Shown here: in pieces, positions 21,651 through 33,712 of the stretch | Layout: the number at the start of each line of letters is the position of its first letter | Position numbering within the stretch: position 1 is the first letter of the stretch | From: Batillaria attramentaria | Taxonomy: Eukaryota; Mollusca; Gastropoda; Batillariidae | Length of the DNA: 64,000 nt | NCBI GenBank assembly: GCA_018292915.2 | Contig: JACVVK020000036.1 | Location: 1,244,501 to 1,308,500, forward strand | Direction of reading: 5' to 3' | Position numbers and translations under genes: made by a program | The notes under the pieces: generated by a model | Told to the model about the DNA's origin: nothing | The model's database searches: none | Seen by the model: only the letters and a program-made list of their open reading frames with translations

Positions 21651-24600
21651 ATGGCGAACCATTGTATCAGCGCCGAGGCGCTGAAAGGATGGGAAAAGAC
21701 TGGGAAAACGGAGTTGTAAGTGTACTCGACAAGAGCGAAGTTATATGCTATGTACCTTAGAATGCCTGTAGCACAGCCGTGCTGAAAAAATATTTCTCCT
21801 TGACGACCAAATGATCGGTCTCGGGCCTTCGTTTGGAGCCTCCGACACCATTTCCCCTCGTGATCTTGTTTATTTGCAGCTTTCCATTAGACTAGTAAAT
21901 GCTAATGATCGCTCTTCAAAAACAAAAAAAGCTTTCTTTTCGGCGCTGCAGGTTTTACCATTTGGATTTGTAGACAACATAGCGTGCCACCTATTTACGT
22001 ACCCCCCCCCCCCCCTTTCCGGTCGTGCACACACAAACACTACCACGTTTTGCTGTCACAGTCAATTTTTTCTCCAACCTTACCTCAGCAGAGGATTTTG
22101 TTGCTTTGAAATTCTGGTGCCAGTGATCTCCTATATCGTGCTTAAGAAAAGAAGACAATGATACAGACAGTTGATACTAAGATGATACTAAGCAGTTGGG
22201 TCGAGAACGTAGAACCAAAATGACCACAGCTGTTCTGTACATGTATGATGTATACATGTATGTCAGTGACTGTATTACTAAGAGTGTTGGCATATTCTGT
22301 AACATGTCACAGTTTAAAGTTATGTACCTTGGTTAGTTACCTGTCGCTGGCTGCATTTGGTGCATGATTGATAATTTGATTGATTGATTGATTTCGCACT
22401 TGTGAATACTGCAGTCACTGCTAGTTCGGGTATTGGCCAGGTAATAGCTAACAGCACACTCAGTCGGGCCCCCCTAGAACTTGCCCCAAGCATTTCCCAC
22501 TGGCATGAGGGCGGTAGACAACAAGAGACAAGTCCCGTTACAACGAGCATGGAAACCACGTGACATACTCACAGCCGTATGAACCAGGCATACACAAGAC
22601 TGCCCTGAGCAGGCAAAGGGATTATGAGAGATTATGCAGTCTACTGCGGGCTGTGCATCGTCGGGGGAGGGAAACGGGCCTCCCTGAGAGTGTCCACGCT
22701 TTGCGTAATACTAATAGTGCTGTGGAATGCTATCTAGGGCTTCTTAGTGGTCTCGTGAGTTTTGGTAAATCTTGTCATGAGTTAGTGTGGGCAGGGGGGT
22801 AGGGCTGTGGACAGTTAGGAGTTAAGTGATAAATAGTATTAAATGCTGGACGGGTGGGGGCGTGGGCGTTTTGGGGTTTTAGCGTCCTTTTCCAGCACAT
22901 ACGGGTGATATCAAAGACGGGGCAACGATGAGAGAGCAGCACAAATATTTGGCCCCAGCCAGGATACGAACTCACGACCCGAGCATTAGAAGTCCAATGC
23001 TCTACCATTTGGCCACCCCGGCTCTCCTAATAAATACAGTATACGCCGGTTATAAGAAACTCGAGGGGGGTGAATTTTTTGGTTTCTTATATCCGAGTTT
23101 TCTTATATCTGAAAGTCGGATATAAGAAAGTATTTTGAAAAATATTTCTTATAACCGAGTTCAGTGAAAAAAAGGTTTAAAACATTTCTTTTTTCTCAGT
23201 TCGTGTATGTTTTGCATTAAATTAAGAAATATCTGGTTTCTCTTAAAGACCTGCACAGAATATATATGTGTAGAGTTAATATACACCAGTGCGCTTGTGT
23301 CCTTCAATGTCAGATTTTTTTGTTTGAACATGAAAATACTGTTTTTGCTTCCCAACTGTAGCGCTGGCGGTCATGTGGTAAGAAAAAAAAAAACCAAACC
23401 AACCAACCAACCAAACAAACAAACAAACAAAAAAGAACTAAGGGGAGAGAGAGAGAGAGAGAGTTCCCTTGTATTTATAGGATATATTAAAAGTGCATTA
23501 TGTATCAACTTTTGATCTATAAAACACTCGTCCCATTAGAGTATGATATGCGATGCTTTCCGTGTCTAATTTGGCTGAAAAAAGCTGCAACTTAGCTTTT
23601 TTTCTGTTGGGAGGGGGAAGGGGGATGGAGGAAAGATGGACCACGTATATTGTCAAAGAAAGGAATTGATCAACAGTTAGTCTAATACTGATAGTTTTAT
23701 TCTCCTTAACGCGAGCCCTGTAGACAGAGACAGACATACAGAGAGAGAGAGAGAGAGAGAGCTCCCAATCAGGCAAAAAAAACAAAATAATAATAAAAAC
23801 AACATATAACAATAGAACAACAAAAATGCATCTCGTATTTTTTCTTCTTGCCAACATTCAATTTTGCACGGAACACAATGGTAAAGAACCAATTCAAGAA
23901 AAGAAAATCATGCGCCATCATGTGCCTGTCCTAAGTGACGTCAGACCTGACCTGTTTTCTTAGAATGAGTGAAATTTTCTTGGAAATGTACTTTCGGTTT
24001 CTTACAATGAGTGAAATTTTCTTGGAAATGTACTTTCGGTTTCTTATATCCGAGTTTTTGTATCAAGCGGGACAAGAAATTTGCTTTCCTAAAACCGAGT
24101 TTTCTTATAAGCGAGTTTCTTGTATCCGAGTTTTTGTAATACATAATAAAGAAGAGTTTGGCCGGGGGAAAAAAATTCGTTGGCAATAACCGAGTTTTCT
24201 TATATCCGAGTTGCTTATATCCGGCGTCCACTGTACTGTCTTTGGTACAGTTTTGTAATGTATTACTATATAATGTGAGTAGCAGTTTTGTAGAACGTTT
24301 GCTAATGTATGTTGTCCTTTATCTGATGTTACAGTGTGAAGCTTTGTAAGACATTGTCTGAAGACAATGACAGTGGACCAAAGAAGAAAAGCTTCAGCAG
24401 AGCCCTGTATGAACTTTGTGACCTTGTGCTTAAAGGTCAGCTCAAAGTAGAGAGTGCTGCAGCCACGGTCGCAGACATTGCTGTAAGTATGGAATTTTTT
24501 TTTTTTACAAACGCCCATGCATGAGGGGTCACGTTTATTGCATTTTTTTTTTTTTTTTTTATGGGGGGGGGGTATATATTGTATCTTGGGGACGCCCTAC

Positions 24601-27600
24601 GCATTTTCAAGTGACCTCTGTGTACTTGCATGCATTTCGAGACGGCCCCCCGTTACACCCGCAAGTCAGAGTTTTCACAGCCACCCTGCTTGCTGGGCTA
24701 ATCCCTTGTCAGTTACCACTGGAGGGCAGTCAGCAGTGCGCAACATGAGTTAGATAACACTGGTCACTACTGGCCCGTCGAATGACAATAGAAGGTGCTC
24801 TGTGCCTCCACAGGCTGATGTCATTTTAAAAAAATCAGACCTCCTGTCTTTCGATTTTTTTTAGTGCCATTTGCATATTTTAATTATTTAGTAATTTACT
24901 GACCCCATGCTTTTTCTATTGCAAAATGCAAAATACCAGCATGACCTCTACATTTGTCTAATGTTTGCTGGTCTGTCGTAAAGCCATGGCAGGACCCGTG
25001 GTTTGCAGAGCTCTCAAATTAAATTTAGATTCTGCTAGATCTGCTGACCGGGAGTGAATAAGTTAGATTGTGTGCTATCATAGCCATAAGCCGTCTTCTT
25101 GTCAGGTGAGGAACTACGTGTAAATTGAACTCAGTGAGGATGTTTCTTTCTGTTTCATTTTCAGGATCAGGTGAAGACCTTGCCATGTGTGCTGGCAGAT
25201 GTGCTTGCAGTGCTAGGTGTGTATTACTATATATATTTCATTTGACTGCGATTATGGTGTAACATTTCCACTGTTCCATATGTGACGCTACGCCACGAAA
25301 TGAGTCGGAAGTTACATGCAGCTGAATAGTGCAACACCCGATTTTCCGACCGAGGTGGCTATTTTGTTTCATGGGGTACGTCATTTCAACAGATCATAAC
25401 TTAAAAAATAATTATCCGATTTTAATCTGGTTTTCACCATTGGATTCAGCATTAAAAAACCTGTAAGATCATATCAAAACCTCAAAAACTTCAAAAAGTG
25501 ACTTCAGACTCAAATCGTGGGGGAGGGTTACATATCAGAGTTAATTGTGTGTCTTTCCTTGTTATAGTTTCACACTGCAGTGTATTGATGGTTCAATTCA
25601 ATTCAATAATTCTTTATTGTCCTCAAGAGGAGGCAATTCGGTTGCGGCGTAAAAACAGACAACAACCACATACACAATATAACATGTCCCAATAGTTAAA
25701 TATGTAGTATCACAACAATGGCACGCACGCCCACACCCACATGCACGCTCGTGCGCACACAAACGCACCCACACATGCATGCGCACACACACACACCTTT
25801 TCCTCTTTTTTTTTTCATCAGATCTTTCTCTTTTTATTTTTGCTTCAGATGTGGAAACATCGTGCAGTGAAGAGAAGACTGTTCGGGAGAAATTTGTGGC
25901 TCTTGTGACCTCAGTTGTGGTAAGCGTCGAGCAAGAATGAGGAGTTGTTGTGTGTTGAATTCTCTCTTTTCTTCAGGTTGATACTTGTAGGACTAGGACA
26001 GTCTGCTGTCATTACAGTACTCAGACTTTTTCATTCACTGATTCAGCTTTCCAAGCTGACCCGACTTCAAAACCTTATAAAACTGAAAACAACTCTAGAC
26101 TAGCTCTTTCGGTAATGTGGGCCGCGGTGAACAGAAGACTACTTTTTTCTGATTTGTTTATAAATACGACCATGATTTAACCTAAGCCTGCTCTTAACTG
26201 GGCACAGTGCGCGAAACGCACTGTATGCACATCACAGTCGTTGCACTCGGTGTGTCTACTAACTACAAAACTAAACACAGCTGTGCTCGGTGACAAACCG
26301 ATTGAAGATGCACTGTCCGCCATGCTTGCGCGCTGAGTGACGTAGTAAGCCTATCAGAATCTTGTGGAAACCACAGTCACGGTTGTGGCTATTTGAAATC
26401 CAGGTTGCTGTGATGACGCCACAGCGACGGAAACCCCCAAAATCACAACTGTGTCACAACTGTGGACAGCACTGTGGCGCTCCGCAGTGCCCAGTTACGA
26501 GCCAGCTTAAGACTAAGAGGCTTCCAGTCAGAAGTACAGTACTAAAGTTGTACATTTTGACAGCCACCCCATCCCTGTCTTGTTGGAGATGTAAATGATA
26601 CAAGGTAGGTGATGATTCTGACCTGTAGTGGTTGTCGTTTTGCAGGGGATTGTGACGGAGAGTCTGTTGAAGGAAAGGTTGGAGCAGGATACACTAGAGG
26701 TCGCCAATCTCCTCTCCTCCCGGGTACAGTTCAACCAGAAATATGTCAAGACCAAGACGCGCTTGTAGTGAGTTTTTTTTTTTTTTTTTTCTCCTTTCGG
26801 TATAGTCCTTACATGTGATAGTGTGTGTGTTGTTGAGATTTTTTGTTGTTGTTTGTTTGTTTTTTAATATTGACCGAGTACAAGAGAAGGAATCATGAAC
26901 ATGGTACATCATATGCCAGTTATTCGCTCTTTTATTTCTGAATGTGAAGTAGTATTTGCCAAACAAACCAACCTTGACAGCTTACGGGAAGCCATTGTGG
27001 GGACATGTCTAAAGTGGAAATGGTGTTACGTGGGTCTTTATCTTTTCTCATGATTTAGTATGTTTCGGTTTTGTTTTCCTTTTCCATCCTTTCTTGGAAA
27101 CCTTTCAGGGTGTTAAATGGTACGGTGTATTTGTAATTATACTTTGTCTATTTTGATTACATTTGCTATTTTATGTGTTGTTTGGCTGGGAGAACATGGT
27201 CTGGGCTGCTTGTCTGTGACTAAGTTTGTTTCTGTTTTTGTGTCATTTAGCTACAAGCAGCAGAAGTTCAACCTGCTGCGAGAGGAGAGTGAGGGATACT
27301 CCAAACTTATCGTGGAGCTCAATCAGGAGATCACTGAGCAGGTGACCCCGGAGTCTGTGCTGCAGCATATCAAGTCTCTTATTGGTAAGTTGGAATATTT
27401 ATGGAAATTCAGACCAGACGTAAGCATCATCAATTCACTCCTGTAATTTTTCAGCACACACTTCCCAGATGTCAAAGGAACGTGTTCATGTTGTTTTTGG
27501 TTTTGTTGGGTTTTTGTTTTATTGGGTTTTTTTTTTTCCTTTCTTTCTTCTTTCTTTTGTGATTTTATTTTATTTCATTCTTTTAATGTAATGTACAGAC

Positions 27601-28771
27601 CTGCCTACACTACGCATTGACCATAGAAAACTAAGTAATTTGGGGCTTACTGCGCAACTATGCATTTAATTGCCCCACTACACTTTTTTCCCCCCCCCCT
27701 AAATCTACGTGATTTAGCGGTTAGCGTTTCATCAAATCCGATCTGAACTTTTGCTCGTGCCGATGCAGCTTTTTGAACGAGCCTCATTCAAAGTTTAACA
27801 ATGTATAAATCCCCGGTAGAAAGAAATTAGGCTAAAAAACAAAACAAAAAAAACAACCACACAAAACATACTGAGATACTATGGTAGTACACTGTAACCA
27901 GTCGAATCAAACGAGCCAAAGAATAGAATAGTTGATTTGTAGCTTAAGCAACAAGCTGGCACATTTTGGTTGGGATACGTTAGGACTACTCATTTGGCCA
28001 GGAAACTACTCATTTGGTTTTTGGCACTACTCATGTCATGTTTGGTGGGTAGGCAGGTCTGAATGTATGTCCATTTACTCTATCACAAAAAAAAGTGAAA
28101 AGAAAGTGCTGAGATATACATGTACTATTTTATGTGACCAACAGGCTGTTTTGACCTCGACCCAAATCGTGTGATTGATGTGATGCTGGAGTCGTTTGAG
28201 TGCCGACCACACCTGCAGGATTTTTACCTGCCACTGCTGCGAGCATACGTGCCAGACACGCTGACTCTTTGCCACATCCTGGGATTCAGATTCCATTTCT
28301 ACTCGGTGAGATCTTTACTTCTTTTGTTTGCTTCCAATAAAATGTGGAGATTGCTTTGTTGTAACAGTATAGATGCAAATGATGTGTATTTGATTAGATA
28401 GGAAGGTTACAATTCATCCTGACAATTTTGTTTGCAGCCTGAAGACTCAGAGACGCCAGAGTCCCTGTTCCAAGTGGCAGCTTTGCTGTTGAAAAATGGT
28501 CTGGTGGATCTGGACAGACTTTATCCACATGTAAGTACTGCACAGTTTATGGAAGTCGGTCAATGACAAAAGAAAGGTTTCAATGGCAAGGTTGTTTGAC
28601 AGAGTGTGTCAGCTGGCTTGTGCTAGTATGATGGCTGCATGATTTGCTGGTACCTTATAGTATGCACTAGATTGATAATAATAATAATAATAATGAATTG
28701 TACTTATATAGCTCAAAATTTTCACAGAGTGACTTAATGCGCGTACTCCCGCACTCATACCGACAAATATG

Positions 28772-28843
<72 letters not shown>

Positions 28844-30309
28844 AGCAGCAGCAGCAGCTGAATCAGGATGAGGTAGGTGGGCTTAGTCGAAAGGCAGCCG
28901 GAACAGATGCGTTTTCAAGTCAGACTTTAAACGATCTATGTCCGACTGGTCTCTCAGGCCGGCAAGTAGTGCATTCCAGAGTGATACCAACTGTGTCATG
29001 GTAGGTGTGGGATTTTGGAGGAGCATACTAACCCAGAATGAGTGCCTCTCAATATAATTATGTTGTTGAGCAGTTGTGAGGATTGACTTCCATTGCAGTT
29101 GTCAGTGAATTCGTCAACAGATAAGCACAAAATAAGTGAACATTGGCTATTGGAGCAATGCAGCTAATGTTTTGTGTTTTGCCCTCATAGTCTAACACTG
29201 TGTAACAAATGGTACTGAAGCTCCTTACAGCTGTAACCTGCTCGTGTTCTCATAATTTATAACTACAAGACTGCCTTTTTCATTTACAGTTGCTGCCGTC
29301 GGACAGCGACATGCACCAGGCGCAGCAGAAGGAGCTGACGGAGGCAAAGGCGTACGCACGTCGCCTCAACACCATTGTGCTGGCCGACAAGAAGGAGGAA
29401 GACAAGGACAAGGAGGAGCTCAAGTTTGATCTGGTCAGTTTCTCTCAGTTTCTCTCGCCTTTCATAACAAAACCCACAGAAGGGTGGAAACGGTGATTGA
29501 AGTGTTTCATGAGGGCAGTTCCAAAGACTTGTTGCAAAAGCTCATGTGTCTTGCTTTAAAAAAAAAAAAAAAAATTTATGGGGGGGGGGGGGGGGTACTT
29601 TTTTCCTGAAGTGTGCCCATGGCGTACCATTGCCATTGTTGTTGTTGCCATTTTTTGTTGTTTTTTAATTGTTCGGTCTTTCAGTGCTGCTTCAGTATAC
29701 TAAAGCGCTACAATCTGAGCTCACTTGTCTGTCATACTCCTATTTCAAGCTTGGTTATGGTTTTCTTTAGGGAAGGGGGGGATTATCTTCTGATCACCAT
29801 AGAGAAAATCGTTCAGACAAGGAAATACCTATCCTTCCTCTCTTTTTTTTTTTTTCTTTTTTTTTCACAATTTTTGCAATTTTACTGGGGGAGGAAAGCC
29901 GGATAACCCGGAGAGAAACCCGCGATGAGCGGCCCAGCAGCCAGGAAAAACCGGTATCACATATCATAAGCTCGACCTGGGCTCGAACCCACACTTCAAG
30001 TGACGTTGGTGACGGCTGTTCAGTAGCGCAGCGGCTAAATCCGACACGCTACCCATTACTATTAGACCACCGCTCACCCCTTTGTTTTGTTTTGCAGAAG
30101 ACGAACAACCAGAAACTGGGTCTGTGTGAGGCACTTCTGGAGATCGGTGCGTGGGACAGCGCCAAAGTCATCCTGGATGGCCTGCCTGACGGCTTCGCTA
30201 TCTCTCACAAGCCCATCGTACAGGCGCTGTGTCGACTCATCCATGCTGCTCTTGAACCCATGTATTCCAAGTGAGTTTGATGTGGAACTGTTTGCATTGT
30301 GTGTGTGTG

Positions 30310-30346
<37 letters not shown>

Positions 30347-33300
30347 CTTTGAAAGATAAATGTGTGTCAAATTAGGAATGTAACAAGGGTACTTGTGTTA
30401 GTGGTACATCTGCCTGCACGTACGGTGAGTTGATGGTGTTTTATTTTTGTTTTTTTTTCAGACACACCGGTCTGTCCTCGGCCCTGACCAAACGCCGCAG
30501 TGTGCCAGCAAAGCGGGCGGGTGTAGAAGACGTGAAAAGTTTTGCTGACCTGAACCGTGTTGTGTTTCCCATGGTGCTGTACTTGGGTCCTCACGTGGCC
30601 GCTGACCCTGCTCTGCTTGTCAAACTGATCCGTCTGGGAAAGGCCTACATGGCAAGGGTGGGTGCATGGTGTCACTTGGGGTAGGGTTGAGAATTGTGTG
30701 GATTTATTGTAAGTTTGCACCCGTCTTGGACAGCTTGTCACATCTCCTGAAGTCAGCTTAGATTGTCAGTCCATTTAAATGGTTTGATTAGTTTGCTGTT
30801 ACACCACCGAAACGCGGTCGATCAGTCTAGGTGGCTAACTTCCCCAGGAGCCGTGCACTGGATTTAGATTGAATGTCTACAGAGAGAGTGCAGCAGTAAT
30901 TGTTTCTACAATTGTTTCCGTATCACAACATAACTAGGGAAAACTGAAACTTATGTTCGTGGTGACAGAGGTCGGAGGGCACGCTGAGTCCAGGCGACGA
31001 GGCGGCTTACTATGGACTTCTGACAGTTGTTGACGACGCCTTGCTGCCATCCTTGTCCCTCCAGCCAGGCAACTGCTGTATGGCTGAGGAGCTGTGGGGC
31101 TTGGTCAAGCAGTATCCTTACGAAATCAGGTCAGTACCCGCTGCAGGTTTTCATTTCACAATAATCATCTGTGATTTGTTCATTGAAAATGTCAACCAGG
31201 GTACAATCGGCCACAATGGACACACCGGTTCTCACTTGAACACCAAAGTTAAGCAATGCTGGGCCCGGTTAGTACTTGGATGGGTGACCGTCTGGGTATA
31301 TAGGGTATAGGCCGGGTGCTGCTGGCCCCGGTCTGGGCAGGAATTTGATGTGAGATTTCTCCTCACTAAATCAAGTCAAAATCATGTGCAGACTCGCTTT
31401 CGGTGTCTGTTTCGGCCAGTGTACACATGCATGCACGTACCATCAAGTGTGCACAATAAAGATCCCAATTCCATCATTTGAAAAAGAGTAGGCCGAAATG
31501 GCTGATGGGTTGGAAACAAACACACAGATGCAGGAGAAAAAAAAAGGGTGGCGCCAGTTCGTGGTGACGCGCTTCCCCCATGGGATGCAGCCCGCATTAC
31601 CCCTACTACAGTAGTGGGACGAAGAAGAAGTCCATTCCATTCCAATCCCATTGTGTTTATTTCTTCATAGAAGTTTAAAAAAAGAAAGAAAAAAGGATTT
31701 TCTTTTTAACCTTGGTAAATTCCCATTGTGTGTTTGTTTATTTCAAAAAGAAATAAAAGCTGCATGTGCAGTCTGTGTTCTTATACCCAAGATCTAAAAC
31801 TCATTGCAGGTATCGCATGTACGGCCACTGGAAGAATGAGACCTACTTCACCCACCCCAGGCTCATCCGTGTTCGGGCAGACACCCTGGAGAGGGCAAAA
31901 TACATCATGAGGTCAGTTTGATCCAGCACGTCAGTCACTTTCCAGATGTTATTTACAATGTACAATGTACCTTCTGTTAAGTAAAAGATGTGTCAGGTAA
32001 CTGATATGTTCATGAGATTTAAAAAAAAGAAAGAAAAAAAAAGACTGCTTTTGTTTTGCATTTCATGCATTGTTACAGTTTATTGTTTTTGAACCCGTGT
32101 TATCTGTTACAGGCGTATTTCTAAGGAAACAGTGAAGCCATCTGGGCGACAGCTGGGTAAACTTTGCCACAGCAACCCGGGAGTTTTGTTTGAGCTGGTG
32201 AGTGTGTCAGGGGTAGAAAGTTTCAGGGGTTCCGTAACTTTTTGTTGTTGTGACATCACTTCTGGTGGTAGATATTTTAAATAAAAACAAAAAAAAACCG
32301 GCTAAATTCTCAAGCAGCACCAGTGTGCCCACTGGCCCTAAAAAACTGAGGGTCATGTTGACCCTTTGACAGGAAATTCTGAGGGTCAACTTGAAATTTC
32401 AGAGGTCAACATTAAATTAATGCTAAACCTTTGAAATCCATTTCCAAAGTACCAGGCACAAAACACACACACACACACAATCTTCAAACATTTCAGACAG
32501 GTGATATTTTATTAATGAATTGAAGTTCAGACTGACTGATTTTATTATTTTCGTGGTTGTGATGATCCTGATGAGGACGGCGTTGTAGTTGAATCGGGGG
32601 CTGCAGAGCTTTCACCCTCACGCGACTCAGGTCCCGAAATTGAACTGGTCTCTTGAACCGTTTCATCATGTTGATTAAGACGGGTTTGTGGCCCTTTGAG
32701 CCATACCAATAGCGACATGGTTCACTGAACGAATTGATGATCGTTCGGGCGTGCAGCAGTGGAGAGAATGAGACCGAAACGACGCACATGGCCTGCCGGA
32801 AATGCAAAGACAAAAGAAATGTCGAAGTGCGCGCGCAGCGCAAGAATCTCCGCCACATCCTGAACAGTACCGCAGACTTATTTGTATACGTGATGTTCTG
32901 CTGCAGCGGGGTTAGAACCAAGGACGTTTTCCGGTGAGCGCGCGCATCGAAACCGCGGGAGATCACTCTTCACGCCTTTGCTCATTCGAAATTCATCTGC
33001 TCGCGAGCTGCTCGGACCAACTGACGCAGAAAGTGTTCTTTTCTTTCTAAAAAAATCTGTGCGTCACACAGACGCACAGCTGCCATTTTTTCTGCGTCAA
33101 ATCGCGATTTTTGTGCGTAAAAACGTACATATGTGCTTAAAATGGGCACACTGCAGCACCAGTCTCCAGTCTGTTTTAGGGCGGAAGTTGTTTTTACAAT
33201 ATTGCTGTGTTGATTTTCCTGAAGTCCACAAATCAGTTGAAATGCCAGGTGTGCATCTGCAGTGAAGATTGTTGGAGAGGTGTGTTCACGTGTAATCATT

Positions 33301-33681
33301 TTACTGCACTTTCGTGGACTCTGCTGGACAAGGATTCAATCAGTCAGTCCTCGCCAGTGATTGTGCTAAGGATTGACTGTAATTGTATCTTTGTCCGTGA
33401 CATCCTGCATTAGCAGACAGCATACAGCAGAACCTGGCCTGTGTCAGAAGTTTTTTAATCAAGGATTTCATGCTTGGCTTATTTCGGTACCTGGTCCACA
33501 AGCTTGCTTGCAGTTACAGTTTACATCTTGCCATTTTACTTTCACAGGTGTTGTCTCAGATCCAGCGATACGACAACTTCATCTCACCTGTTGTGGATTC
33601 CCTCAAGTATCTCACTGCCATGTCATACGACATCTTGGCCTGTATCCTTTCCTACAAGATTTAGTTTGGTCAGATTCGTGT

Positions 33682-33712
<31 letters not shown>

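Larger units (their letters stand above)
21651..32197 (+). other. THOC2: THOC2 exons 1-14 (residues 1-569)
   Basis: Exons: 21651-21715, 24335-24482, 25165-25216, 25849-25919, 26646-26767, 27251-27384, 28145-28305, 28438-28530, 29290-29433, 30098-30270, 30462-30657, 30969-31129, 31810-31911, 32113-32197. They encode the N-terminal part of the THO2 scaffold. Exon 10 begins about 20 bp after the 5' end of a reverse-oriented SINE. Intron 1 is 2.6 kb and holds a pogo-like transposon and a short SINE. Confidence 0.93.

Noticed and set aside
31202..31320. 5S rRNA gene
   Set aside because: Only the 3' two thirds of 5S sequence is clear, with changes, and it runs directly into a SINE body shared with a tRNA-headed element.
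32493..32966. 157-residue minus-strand reading frame
   Set aside because: It lies inside an inverted-repeat transposon, has no recognisable domain and low-complexity composition.
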